Assembly (NCBI RefSeq): GCF_017163935.1
Contig: NZ_JABVZR010000002.1
Coordinates: forward strand, 620,001 to 684,000
DNA: 64,000 bases
Reading direction: 5' to 3'
From: Novosphingobium terrae
GTDB taxonomy: Bacteria > Pseudomonadota > Alphaproteobacteria > Sphingomonadales > Sphingomonadaceae
The stretch's first letter is position 1. Each line of letters opens with the position of its first letter. Both the position numbers and the translations under genes were made by a program. Below are positions 8,549 through 17,438 of the stretch, piece after piece. The notes under the pieces were generated by a model. It did no database searches and was not told the DNA's origin. It worked only from the letters and a program-made list of their open reading frames with translations.

Positions 8549-9328
8549 ATGGACAGGCGGCCTGAAAGACGATCATGGATCGTCGGCAATTGGAAAATGC
8601 ATGGCCTGCGCGCTTCGCTCGCCGCTGTGGTGGAGATCGACCGCGCCGCGCAGGCTTGCGGCGAGGTGGATGTCGCGCTGGCGCTGCCCTTTACGCTGAT
8701 CCATGCGGCGGCGCAGGCGGTCAGCCATATCGCGATCGGCGGGCAGAATTGCCACACGCAGCCGCAGGGGGCCTATACGGGCGATATCTCCGCCGCGATG
8801 CTGCATGATAGCGGGGCCGATTGTGTGATCCTCGGCCATTCGGAGCGTCGCCTCGATTGCGGCGAAACGGACGAGATCGTGCGGGACAAGCTGCACACGG
8901 CGCTGAGCAGCGGCCTGACCGTGATCCTCTGCCTCGGCGAACATCTGGCCGAGCGTGAGGCGGGCCTCGCCGAGGACAAGGTGCGGCAACAACTGACCCA
9001 TGCGCTGACAGGCCTGACCCCCAGCCCCGATCTCGCCCGGCATCTGGCCATCGCCTATGAGCCGATCTGGGCCATCGGCACCGGTCTGGTGCCCGAAGCC
9101 CCCGCCATCGCCGCGATGCATGGCGCCATCCGGCAGAGCCTGGCCCAAGCGCTGGGGCCATCGGCCAGAACGATCCGCCTGCTCTACGGCGGCTCTGTGG
9201 ATGAGGGCAATGCTCCGGCGATCCTGCGCCTTGCCGATGTGGATGGCGCGCTGGTCGGCAACGCCAGCCTTGATTCCGCCCGGTTTGCTGCCATCATTCA
9301 GGCCGCACAAGATATCCGGGATGCGTGA
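8549..9328 (+). CDS. tpiA: Triose-phosphate isomerase
   Basis: This is a 259-residue TIM-barrel protein with all catalytic residues: Lys16 in 'VGNWKMH', His97 in 'ILGHSERR', Glu171 in 'AYEPIWAIGTG', and the phosphate loop 'LLYGGSVDEGNA'. It interconverts glyceraldehyde 3-phosphate and dihydroxyacetone phosphate in the cytoplasm. It follows the aminotransferase by 44 bases with an AGAGGA ribosome site, so it is probably the last gene of the FecIR-receptor operon. That is an odd place for a housekeeping tpiA and suggests either a second paralogue or a chance neighbour. Which one cannot be decided here. Confidence 0.92.
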   Translation: MDRRPERRSWIVGNWKMHGLRASLAAVVEIDRAAQACGEVDVALALPFTLIHAAAQAVSHIAIGGQNCHTQPQGAYTGDISAAMLHDSGADCVILGHSERRLDCGETDEIVRDKLHTALSSGLTVILCLGEHLAEREAGLAEDKVRQQLTHALTGLTPSPDLARHLAIAYEPIWAIGTGLVPEAPAIAAMHGAIRQSLAQALGPSARTIRLLYGGSVDEGNAPAILRLADVDGALVGNASLDSARFAAIIQAAQDIRDA

Positions 9329-9675
9329 CAGGTGACAGCAGGCTGATGGTTGATGGTTAACTTTCGGCCCTGGCAAACGCCAGGCTAGCTCGCCGAGCGA
9401 AGGTATCTCAAAAGGGCAGAAACTGCCACTATGAATACGCCGACAGAGAATTTGATACAAACTATCTATCTGAAAGATATGAATTACCAAGTCCAACCTA
9501 CCGGATTTTAATCTAGCGAGTCCTCTTAGTTCGGCACACCGGCCATAAGATCATCACATGCCCTGGAAGACTGAGTGCTGCTCTCGGCTCCTCTTGATTG
9601 CTCAGAGTTAGACATCTCTGGTGCCAGGATTCATGCCATGATTTTGTGGGCCGTTGCGACCGAGAGAATCGGACT
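9329..9675. other. Intergenic region before integrase remnant
   Basis: This gene-free stretch of about 350 bases separates the tpiA gene from the integrase remnant and marks the change to lower-GC accessory DNA. I looked for a tRNA or a recognisable attachment repeat and saw neither. Confidence 0.4.
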
Positions 9676-10404
9676 ATGACCAAGAAAATTAGCTTCACGC
9701 CTGTGACAATTGATAGCCTTGCAAGAGGCTCGCTGGCGGACCCACTCACACCCGGTTTGGCGATCGAAGTTCTGCCAAGCGGCAAGAAGCGTTGGTATTA
9801 CCGTCGCAAAATTGCGGGCAGAAAGGTCGTCGCCACGCTGTTCGGAGAATTGTATCCCTCAATGACAATTGCCGATGCACGAGCATGGGCACGCGGATTA
9901 AACGACCAGGTTGAAGCAGGGATTGACCCACGGGTCACGCTTCGGAAAGCAAAGTCCCACGCACAAATGACGGTCGCGTTCGCCCACGGACTTTATATGG
10001 AGGCCGTCAGGGATGGCCGAATTTCTCGAAGACAGTCTACCCTTAAGCCGAATTCGATTAGGCTGAAATTGGGTTATTACAGACGTGACATAGCACCCAA
10101 ATTGGGAAGTCGGAGCATTTACGACATTACCGAGAACGAGCTCATAGAGTTGGTGGAAGCAAAGGGCAAGACCGCCAAGGTTGGAGCTAACGGCCTTGCA
10201 GCGGAGTTGAGAGTTTTTTTCGGGTGGGCATGCTTTCTGACGGGTAAGGAGGTCGGTCTATCGGCAACCCTACGGCTACCAATCCAAAGAGCCTTCTTGC
10301 TGTGCGCTTCCGCTGACATAACCGCCGTTCGCGAGTCCGATTGGCCGAGTCAAAAGCCGTCGTCGGTTCATCGGGCTTTGGTCGACCGGGAACGGCCGCT
10401 TTGA
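9676..10404 (+). pseudogene. Truncated tyrosine integrase (DUF4102-type N-terminus)
   Basis: The first 190 or so residues match P4/CP4-type integrases: the N-terminal DUF4102 domain ('FTPVTIDSLARGSLADP', 'LAIEVLPSGKKRWYYRR', 'SMTIADARAWARGLNDQVEAGIDP') and then the core-binding SAM-like domain up to 'ELRVFFGWACFLTGKEVGL'. After that the frame drifts into unrelated sequence and stops. The catalytic domain with its R-H-R-Y residues is absent, so this cannot recombine. It is best read as the decayed left-end integrase of an island extending to about 15.3 kb. Confidence 0.8.
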
Positions 10405-10469
10405 GGGCCGTCAAGAACGGCAATCTCTGGCAGAAATGTCAGGGGGAGCGGGCATGGGTTTCGCCGCTA

Positions 10470-11192
10470 TCAGGGAGGTTCACCTTTGTGGTTAGCATGC
10501 CCGATAAGCGAAAATTTGGAAACGCAGAGCTGATCCGAAATGCCAGCGCTGGAAAAACTGACCTGTTCATTGAACGGGAACCGGAACACACGCGTTTGGT
10601 CAACCTGTTGATATCCGGTGCCTCCTGCCGCCTGCAATTGAGAAAACATTTTCAGCGAGCTAATGCAGTATGGCCGCATTGATCCATGCATCCAAGACAC
10701 AATGACTGTCGATTCAGGGCTGTTTTTCTGCGTGCTCACTGCCGAATTTGGACCTCCTTCCAGAACCATGATATGGGCCTCGTGAAGATTGCCATCCCAT
10801 TCGGACACATCTTTATCATTAATGGCGCTGTGTATGAGAACCAGCTTGACGCCCAATGCTTGACTGATTTCTTTTGGCGAATGGTATCCTTGTTGAGATC
10901 GCACAAGTGTAATCAGTCCGGTCCACAGTGCCTTTTGGACGGGATCAGCAATTAAGCTTTGCTCACCCTGCCGGACCTGTTCAGGCGACGCCACAAATGA
11001 GTGAATACCGAAATCTTCAACAGGATAGAGCGGGCCTATCAGAGCTGGAGCAGACTGCCGTTGTTCGATTGTGGTTTGAGAATTCACATCATTTGCGAAC
11101 ATGGCAAAGGCAAATGCAGCAGCCAGTGCTGGGACTTCTGGCAAAGGGCATATGCGAGCCGTAAGGCGCTTGGTGATAGCTGCGAGTCTCAT
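10470..11192 (-). CDS. Hypothetical secreted protein
   Basis: This is a 240-residue protein with a hydrophobic N-terminal stretch ('VPALAAAFAFAMFA') before 'NDVNSQTT', in keeping with a signal peptide or anchor. The body is soluble with no motif I recognise. The ATG at 11192 lacks a clear ribosome-binding site; a GTG is adjacent and an internal Met at about residue 31 would shorten the leader. Codon use is less GC-biased than the flanking chromosome, in keeping with the island. No function can be offered. Confidence 0.5.
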   Translation of the reverse strand: MRLAAITKRLTARICPLPEVPALAAAFAFAMFANDVNSQTTIEQRQSAPALIGPLYPVEDFGIHSFVASPEQVRQGEQSLIADPVQKALWTGLITLVRSQQGYHSPKEISQALGVKLVLIHSAINDKDVSEWDGNLHEAHIMVLEGGPNSAVSTQKNSPESTVIVSWMHGSMRPYCISSLKMFSQLQAAGGTGYQQVDQTRVFRFPFNEQVSFSSAGISDQLCVSKFSLIGHANHKGEPP

Positions 11193-11937
11193 CACGTTGA
11201 TCTATCGCGCTTCGCAATATTGCTGGCAATGCCTGCCAGATGGGGCATCAGGCGATGTCCGCTTTGTTGTTGCATCCGGAAAGGCAGATTTTCGAGCAAA
11301 AACGCTAAAAGCTGCCACTGCAGGGCTATAGGCCCTACCCGCTGACTTAGCTGCCACCCAGGGCCACTATCGTAATAGTTGAAAGCGCCCATTCGTTCAG
11401 CAAGCAACCCTGAGTTGCCCCCCCAACAATGCGTCCGGGTTCATGGTGCCCACTTTTTGAGACGCCAAATTGGGTATTACAATCTCGCAACGTCCAGCAA
11501 ATATGCTCCCTTTCAGACATGTAAATACCGCATAAACAAGATTGACACTATGAAATGAGTAATTGAGTACTACCTTCGCATATTGCGAGGATTTTCAATG
11601 AATATGATCATACGCGGCGTGCTTGCAGCTCTCATACTGGCAAGCATGCCAGCACATGCCGTAGCTAAGGGTTTGGGCGGTGAGATCACTGCAGGAAAAG
11701 CCGAGCATAACTGGGGTGGTGAATTAGGCGTAGGTTACGGGCTCGAACTTGGCCCTGTTACCTTGAGGCCAATTGCAGGTGCCTTCCTCTACCGAGGAGA
11801 TAACAATCGCTACTATCAAGACAATTTCGCGAATGGTCAGTCGCGATGCCGGGATAGCACAAACGGCCTGTTCGCCAACGACAGCAAATGCAACAACTGG
11901 CCTGCTGCCGGTTTGATGGACACCAAGATAAGGTTCT

Positions 11938-12798
11938 TTAGGCTACCCCAGCCTGGCGTTCGAAGTCGATAGGGCTGAGATAGCCCAGGGTCGAGTGCCT
12001 GCGGGTGGGATTGTAGAAACGCTCGATATAATCGAACACATCGGCTCTGGCCTGATCGCGAGACCGATAGACCTTCTTGCGGACCCGTTCGGTCTTGAGG
12101 GAAGAGAAGAAGCTCTCCATCGCCGCATTATCCCAGCAATTGCCCGATCGGCTCATGGAGCAGGTCACGCCATTATCCTGCATCAGGCGCTGGAACTGCT
12201 CACTGGTATATTGGCTGCCCTGATCCGAATGGTGCAGCAGAGCATCGGGTTTGCCCCGGCGCCAGATGGCCATCATCATGGCATCCGCCACCAGTTGGGC
12301 CGTCATGGTCGGGCTCATCGACCAGCCCACGACACGGCGCGAGAACAGGTCGATGACCGCCGCGACATAGAGCCAACCTTGGGCGGTCCAGATATACGTG
12401 AAGTCTGCCACCCACTTTTGGTTGGGCGCATCGGCCACGAACTGACGATCCAGCACGTTGGCCGCGACCACTGACTTTTCGCCATGATCCTTGGGCAGGC
12501 CACGCCGGCGCGGTCTGGCGCGCAATCCCTGCTGGCGCATCAGACGCTCGATGCGATGCAAGCCGCAATCCACACCGTCAGCCAGCACGTCATGCCAGAC
12601 CCGCCTTGCACCATAGGTCCGGTCGCTCAGCGTGAAGCTTGCCCTGACTTTGCGCCCCACCTCGATGTCGCTTCTGGCGCGCGCCGATGGGGCACGCACC
12701 AGCCAGGCATGAAACCCACTGCGCGAGACACCGAGCGCCCCGCAAAGCCACGATACCGGCCAGATCCCTCGATGCTTCGCGATGAAGGTAAACCTCAT
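11938..12798 (-). CDS. IS3-family transposase OrfB
   Basis: This is a 286-residue rve-type integrase core. The DDE residues are Asp132 ('WVADFTYI'), Asp192 ('HHSDQGSQYTS') and Glu228 ('DNAAMESFFSSLK'), with D-35-E spacing. The N-terminal HTH_21-like part ('HRGIWPVSWLCGALGVSRSGFHAW') is present. Its ATG overlaps the orfA stop (ATGA). It is more likely made as an OrfAB fusion by -1 frameshifting on the upstream A7G run, as is usual in IS3 elements. Confidence 0.95.
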   Translation of the reverse strand: MRFTFIAKHRGIWPVSWLCGALGVSRSGFHAWLVRAPSARARSDIEVGRKVRASFTLSDRTYGARRVWHDVLADGVDCGLHRIERLMRQQGLRARPRRRGLPKDHGEKSVVAANVLDRQFVADAPNQKWVADFTYIWTAQGWLYVAAVIDLFSRRVVGWSMSPTMTAQLVADAMMMAIWRRGKPDALLHHSDQGSQYTSEQFQRLMQDNGVTCSMSRSGNCWDNAAMESFFSSLKTERVRKKVYRSRDQARADVFDYIERFYNPTRRHSTLGYLSPIDFERQAGVA

Positions 12799-13085
12799 AT
12801 CGAGTCCTTCGCGAAGTAGGCCGCGGCTTTTTTTAGAATATCGCGCTCCGCCTTGAGCTTGGCCACTTCCCGGCGCAGGCGCTGGATCTCCTGCTGCTCA
12901 GCCTTCATCTGGCCGTGCCCAGGAAAGGCATCCTGCTTGTCGGCCCCAAACTCCCGAACCCATTTGCGCAGCACATTCTCATGCACATCAAGATCGCGGG
13001 CGGCTTGTGCAACCGCTACCCCGCGCTCCTTTACCAATCTTACCGCTTCAAGCTTGAACTCGCGGCTGAACTTCCTTCGTTGCAT
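12795..13085 (-). CDS. IS3-family transposase OrfA
   Basis: This is a 96-residue protein with an N-terminal helix-turn-helix ('FSREFKLEAVRLVKERGVAV...') and a C-terminal leucine-zipper-like coil ('EIQRLRREVAKLKAERDILKKA'). It binds the IS ends and regulates transposition. On the coding strand a run of seven A followed by G (plus-strand 12827-12834), at the 'LKKA' codons, is a standard -1 slippage site that would fuse it to OrfB. Confidence 0.93.
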   Translation of the reverse strand: MQRRKFSREFKLEAVRLVKERGVAVAQAARDLDVHENVLRKWVREFGADKQDAFPGHGQMKAEQQEIQRLRREVAKLKAERDILKKAAAYFAKDSI

Positions 13086-13636
13086 CGATGCTCTCCGGTT
13101 GATGAAAACACCTTATCTTGGTGTCCATCAAACCGGCAGCAGGCCAAACGTTGCAGTGTCGTTCTACGGCAAAGTCGAGGCGGCGGTGTCGATTGCCTCA
13201 CTCGCAGAAGTTGGAGTTGGTGCGCGTTATTCTCGTGAGAAGGTCCGGCCATATGGCCTGATCGCGGTGCCCGTCGCCCCCAAAATCAAAGTGGCGGCTC
13301 AGGTTGGTGACCGCTACTTTTCTGCAGGCTTTCGAGTTGGATTCTGATCCGTTCGAGAGCAGGTTTCGCCTGCTCTCGAAAGCCCCATTAGGAACTGGCG
13401 GAAGGGCGTTGTCCTCTGAAAAGCCGGCACTTCGCGGTAGCAGATTGCGCCCCAAAAAGCGGTCACCTATTGAGTAAGCCACAGCCATATTCGACAATAA
13501 TATAACTCAGTTCTGTTTACCCCCCTACGCTATCAATTTACCATTGATTACACTCTGACATCATGAAGAGTTTTTCAGATTTTATGATCGGAAATTTTCA
13601 AACGTTTACAAGCAGGGATCGGAACGGGAGTAGACT

Positions 13637-14668
13637 ATGAACAGAGTGGCTCGCTCGATAATATTAATGACCGCGACGATATTCTGCATGTTCCACGGCC
13701 CTTACGCCAAAGCACAGCCTTCACCTTGCCAGGACGATAAAGGGAATGATCGCTGCAACGACGACCAGCGTGCTCAACAAAGGCATCTCTACAATGCTTC
13801 TGATGCACAAGATTTCGCGAATAAGAAAAGTCAGTTGGTCAGGGCTTTCTTTGTCGATGGCTATGGTCAAGACGTTGCACTGGTTTCCTTCGAACGCGCC
13901 CCAGGAGAAGATCTGAAAGTCGAGGTGCGCGTTCCCAGCCATAATGGAAGTTCGGAGAACGTATCTCTGGTCGGCCAACTGTCAGGCGCTGCATGGACGG
14001 ACATATTGGAAGGTGCTCGAACGTTTGACCGCGACCTTGTCCCTTTGCCCAAAAGGAAAGGCGAGTTGTCCATTTGTCTTCATAGTTGGGTGTCCACCGT
14101 GGAGGTGGCTGACGAGAATGGCAAGGTTCGCAGAAAAACCAGCCTTGCTTGCGGCAATGACGACCTTGTCTCTGCCTATGCGTTCAAATTGGCGAACATC
14201 GCCGTCGATTCCTTTTCCTTCTGTGCAACGCTTTCGCGCGAAGCATCAAGGAATGATGTCACACGGCTTGCTGATTGCTGGAAGCTGAGGGGAGACAGGA
14301 CAGCAGCGTCCCAAGCGTATAATCGCCTCCATACCCGATGGTTTCTGCATCCGAATGGAGTTGATTTCGCGCGCTCCCTATACGATCTTTTCGACGAAAA
14401 TGCAGAGGTTACGTGGCCAGGAGAAGAAAAGGCGACAGGCGCTGCATCTGCTTCACAACTCTGGACAGCAAAGGCAGGTCAGAACCGCTTTGTGCCCCGA
14501 ACCTATTTCGGTGAAACGCATGACAGAGTGAGAATAGAAGGACAAATCTGGCCACGGCCCAAATCTGACGCGGACAGACCGCAACCCATTCCCGTCACCA
14601 TGCTCTGGACCAGAGAGAATGGCTTTGACTTTCGCTTGCGGAGCCTATCGCCAGCAACGCGGCGTTAG
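13637..14668 (+). CDS. Hypothetical secreted protein
   Basis: This 343-residue protein has a signal peptide (about residues 1-26, ending 'GPYAKAQPSP'). The mature part is polar, with six cysteines that could form disulphides, and a C-terminal 'VTMLWTRENGFDFRLRSL' segment. No family is recognised. It lies alone in the accessory island, and its codon use is less GC-rich than the chromosomal genes. An envelope or periplasmic location is likely from the leader only. Confidence 0.6.
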   Translation: MNRVARSIILMTATIFCMFHGPYAKAQPSPCQDDKGNDRCNDDQRAQQRHLYNASDAQDFANKKSQLVRAFFVDGYGQDVALVSFERAPGEDLKVEVRVPSHNGSSENVSLVGQLSGAAWTDILEGARTFDRDLVPLPKRKGELSICLHSWVSTVEVADENGKVRRKTSLACGNDDLVSAYAFKLANIAVDSFSFCATLSREASRNDVTRLADCWKLRGDRTAASQAYNRLHTRWFLHPNGVDFARSLYDLFDENAEVTWPGEEKATGAASASQLWTAKAGQNRFVPRTYFGETHDRVRIEGQIWPRPKSDADRPQPIPVTMLWTRENGFDFRLRSLSPATRR

Positions 14669-15071
14669 GATAGACTTTGCACCGCCGTTGCGCCATGTGT
14701 AACCGCGCGGTTGGAAGCTCAACGATGGTTTCCACTGGCAAAGCCAACATAGCCGGTCGCTGTAGGCAACCCTAAGAGCCGCCGTTCATTCAGGTGAGAA
14801 AGCACGCTCACAAAACCTTCCTGGTCGATCGGCATCGACTGCACTGGCATTCCACGATGCATATTATGCGTGTGCCAATTTGACCCTTTTTAGCGGCGCG
14901 CAATGCGCTTTCGGGTGATGTTTTTTGCCCTGTGAGCGTGTTAGCACCTCTCATCAGTCCAATATCCGCGAATCATCATCCTTAGATGAAAATCTTGCGT
15001 ATTCAGATTTATAAAATCCAAAGAAATCCAATCCATAAAATAATTATAAAATAATGCTTGGGAGGAATGAG
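14669..15071. other. Intergenic region with a doubtful 47-codon ORF
   Basis: Four hundred bases without a convincing gene. On the minus strand, 14719-14862 reads as an open 47-codon frame beginning 'MHRGMPVQSMP' and ending 'YVGFASGNHR'. It has no clear ribosome site and may be a gene fragment. The last 100 bases are AT-rich and form the likely promoter of the small LuxR-type gene. Confidence 0.35.
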
Positions 15072-15305
15072 ATGATCATATCTCAACTGCTCGATACACG
15101 GCCGCAACTTTCGGTAAGGGAATGTGATATCCTTGAATGTGTCGCGATAGGCATGTCAGCCAAGGAAATTGCACGGCATGTCGATTTAGCGCCACGCACC
15201 GTAGAACGGTATATTGAGAATATGCGATTGAAGATGCACGCACGCAACAGCGCGCATATGGTGGCTTGCGGCCTGTTTTACGGTGCTATCAATATGCCGA
15301 GCTAA
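15072..15305 (+). CDS. Stand-alone LuxR-type HTH protein
   Basis: This is a 77-residue protein that is almost entirely a GerE/LuxR helix-turn-helix: 'LSVRECDILECVAIGMSAKEIARHVDLAPRTVERYIENMRLK' spans residues 12-53 or so. No receiver or sensor domain is attached. The ATG at 15072 has a GGAGG six bases upstream and is chosen over the ATG at 15054. It is probably a DNA-binding regulator; its targets are unknown. It sits at the right edge of the accessory island. Confidence 0.8.
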   Translation: MIISQLLDTRPQLSVRECDILECVAIGMSAKEIARHVDLAPRTVERYIENMRLKMHARNSAHMVACGLFYGAINMPS

Positions 15306-15349
15306 CTTGCCTCCACAAACCGACGCCAACCATCCTTGATGTCTAGCGC

Positions 15350-16389
15350 TCAACTTTGCGCAATTGCCGGGGGCGTGTAGATCTGACCGGTCATCGCCGC
15401 GTCAGGCATATAGGCCCGCAGCAGGATCAGAAACGGCCCGCTGGCCGGGGCTGGGAGCCAGTTGGCCGTCTGCACGCCGCCCGGATCGCTACGCGGAATG
15501 ACAATCTCCAGCGAGCCGTCCTCGCCATAGATCAGGCCAGGCGTGCGGTCGCCGATGGTGTAGCGGTCTATTGGATTGTCGGTGAGGAAGAAGGCGCCAT
15601 TGGCTTCGGCCTGATACATGGTCAGCGACCAGAACGCTTCAACCGGCGGCCTTGCTCAGCGCCCTGCCCTCGGCGATGCCAGCTGCGATCTCTTCGGCCT
15701 GCGCAGTTGTGAAGCGGGCGGGATCAAAATCGGCATGACCCAGCCCCAGCGGGGCGATGTTTTCCAGCATGCGTCGGTCGGTGGCTGGTGCCGGGTTTTC
15801 CAGCATCAGCGCATGGGCGGCGGCCAGCCAATCCTGCCATGGTCCGTTGCGATCGGCGCCTGGGGCCCAATCGCCCCTCGGAGCGGCCTCACAGGCGAAC
15901 CCCGCCAGTACATCGCGCGCGGCGGCGACATCCTCGGGCCCGTTCACCACCACGCGCGCCAAAGCCCAAACCCAAGGCGTGGTCGCGCGGATCGCACCTG
16001 CTGGCGCCGGGCCTTCGGGACCGACGAGCGTGAAGGTTCCGCCATGTTGGCCCGTCGTGCGGCTGCCCAGCACGGCGATATGATCGCTGAACATGTCCAT
16101 CAGCGCCAGCGAGCCATAGCGATCGCCCAGCGACGGCAGGGTCAGCGTCGCCGGGCCATGGCGCAGGTCAATAAAGGCATTGGCATAAATCGTGTCGGCA
16201 TTGGGCGTGGTGACGAAACGATCCTTCGGTGTGGCCAGCCCCTTGAGCGAGAGGAAATGCCCCGAAGGCAGGCCCCGGCCCAGCATGGTGGCGCGGGTGT
16301 TGGCGATCTCGACCAGCGGCAGGGCGTAGAGGAAGGCATCGCGCGCGGCAGTGGTCAACGTGGGGGGGGGCGGCGGTTTGCAGGGGCAT
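15350..16389 (-). pseudogene. DUF1254/DUF1214 protein, frameshifted and internally deleted
   Basis: The N-terminal DUF1254 part ('AARDAFLYALPLVEIANTR', 'TPNADTIYANAFIDL', 'DRYGSLALMDMFSDHIAVLG') ends in a stop at 15639. The DUF1214 end ('FWSLTMYQAEANGAFFL', 'NPIDRYTIGDRTPGL', 'DGSLEIVIPRSDPGG') continues in another frame from about 15640 down to 15350. The linking region normally found between the two is missing. A C9 run at 16362-16370 also separates the ATG at 16389 ('MPLQTAAPP') from the body; one C fewer would restore that join. Family function is poorly defined (envelope proteins). Confidence 0.75.
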
Positions 16390-16415
16390 GGCTGAGGCCT
16401 TTCGCTTGGGGAGTA

Positions 16416-16499
16416 TCAGGCCTTGTCGGCGGCATTCTGGCGGCGGCGCCACCAGCCATAAGTGGAGGAAGCGATCAGCGTGATGAGCAGAGTGAGCAT
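16416..16499 (-). CDS. Possible 27-residue membrane miniprotein
   Basis: The frame reads MLTLLITLIASSTYGWWRRR followed by seven more residues and a stop. It is one hydrophobic helix followed by a basic cluster, the standard look of a small inner-membrane protein. An AGGAG lies about 7 bases before the ATG. It is the first frame after the TetR divergent promoter region and precedes the broken DUF1254 gene. It may be real or an eroded leader of that gene; coding potential of so short a frame cannot be proven here. Confidence 0.4.
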   Translation of the reverse strand: MLTLLITLIASSTYGWWRRRQNAADKA

Positions 16500-16552
16500 G
16501 GCGAAACTCCTGGGATGGTGAGGATTGATGCCCTTGGGATGCGCCATTAATA

Positions 16553-16565
16553 TGAGCCTAACTCA
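16553..16565. promoter_or_regulatory. Possible TetR operator
   Basis: The sequence TGAGCCTAACTCA has TGAG/CTCA arms around five bases, in the divergent gap between the miniprotein/DUF1254 genes and the tetR gene. Position fits an operator controlling both directions, but the arms are short. Confidence 0.35.
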
Positions 16566-16597
16566 CATTCTCAAACTCGCGTTCACGGGGCGACGCA

Positions 16598-17215
16598 TTG
16601 CCAAGAAAAAAGAGCAACGATCAAAGCGATAGAGCCAAAGAGCCGCAGCAGCAGCGTTCGCGACTCAAGGTCGAACTCATATTGGAGGCGACCATGCGCC
16701 TGCTGGAGAAAGGCGGCATGGCTGCGCTGACCACCAATGCCGTGGCCGCCACAGCGGGGGTCAGCATCGGCACACTCTACCAGTTCTTCCCCAACAAGGA
16801 GGCGATCCTCGACACACTCGCCGATCACGAGATGGCGCAGATGCGCCAGCGCGTGATGCTGGCGATGAAGGATGCTGGCACGACCTCAACCCAAGCTCGC
16901 ATTGCCGCCGTGGTCGAGGCGGTTGCCGCCAGCTATGGCGAGCGCCACGGTGCGCATCGCATCGTCATGGAGCATTCGCTCGATCGGAGGAGCAACCGAA
17001 TGGGCCCTCTGATTGCCGCGCTGCTGACGCATCTGCGGCAGTATCGTGCGGTGGGGCCGATCCGGCGGGCGCTGAGCCCGCAGGATGCCTTCGTCCTCAC
17101 CCATTCCTTTATAGGCGTGCTGCACGCGATGATCGCTGACGATCAGACCATCGTATCGAAGGCAGAGATAGCAGAAGCACTTTCCCGCATGACCTGTACC
17201 TTCCTCGGCCAGTGA
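16598..17215 (+). CDS. TetR/AcrR-family transcriptional regulator
   Basis: This 205-residue protein has the N-terminal TetR helix-turn-helix 'ALTTNAVAATAGVSIGTLYQ' with the usual 'FFPNKEAILDTLADH' continuation. The C-terminal ligand domain is of ordinary length and includes a TetR_C-type 'AFVLTHSFIGVLHAM' helix. The start is a TTG at 16598 with GGGG upstream. It is divergent from the broken DUF1254 gene, which it probably once controlled. Confidence 0.9.
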   Translation: MPRKKSNDQSDRAKEPQQQRSRLKVELILEATMRLLEKGGMAALTTNAVAATAGVSIGTLYQFFPNKEAILDTLADHEMAQMRQRVMLAMKDAGTTSTQARIAAVVEAVAASYGERHGAHRIVMEHSLDRRSNRMGPLIAALLTHLRQYRAVGPIRRALSPQDAFVLTHSFIGVLHAMIADDQTIVSKAEIAEALSRMTCTFLGQ

Positions 17216-17438
17216 CGCTGACAAAGCCGACCTTTGCGTCTCCATTTGCCCTCGTGAAAAGCTGCCAGCCGCTCATGACATCAAACCGGGGCTCATTGCG
17301 ATCGCAAAACGCGGAGTACGACGAGGCGTTGAGCCGAGAGAATGCCCTGTGATCGAACATAAGCCAGACAGCGAAAAGGGGCAGGTGTCGCCACCCTCCC
17401 CTCGACGCCATCGGCCCTGCGTAATCAGGCGGGCCGGA

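Larger units (their letters stand above)
11898..13146 (-). mobile_element. IS3-family insertion sequence, 1249 bp
   Basis: The ends are perfect 37-base inverted repeats (11898-11934 and 13110-13146) starting TGGCCTGCTGCC and containing TGGACACCAAGATAAGG. Direct 3-base repeats AAC flank the element at 11895-11897 and 13147-13149. The TG...CA termini and 3-bp duplication fit the IS3 family. It carries orfA and orfB in the usual -1 relation, with an A7G slippery run. Both frames are intact, so it may be active, and the exact repeats suggest a recent insertion. Confidence 0.93.
11598..13347 (+). pseudogene. Small outer-membrane beta-barrel gene interrupted by an IS3 element
   Basis: The 5' part (11598-11897) encodes a signal peptide and barrel-like strands ending at 'SKCNN'. 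The 3' part (13150-13347) resumes with 'VAVSFYGKVEAAVSI' and ends in '...YFSAGFRVGF', a typical outer-membrane C-terminus with terminal Phe. Removing the IS and one AAC copy joins the parts in frame to give a 165-residue protein. The start ATG at 11598 follows GAGG by 8 bases. Function of the intact protein is unknown. Confidence 0.82.

Noticed and set aside
9329..9675. Possible tRNA or attachment site next to the integrase remnant.
   Set aside because: No cloverleaf or CCA-type 3' end could be found, and no matching direct repeat was seen near 15.3 kb.
11898..13146. At first the IS3 seemed to end at TGGACACC and to sit at the centre of a long palindrome in the target gene.
   Set aside because: The apparent palindromic flanks are the outer part of the 37-base inverted repeats. 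With ends at 11898 and 13146 there is a clean AAC duplication and the host frame is restored.
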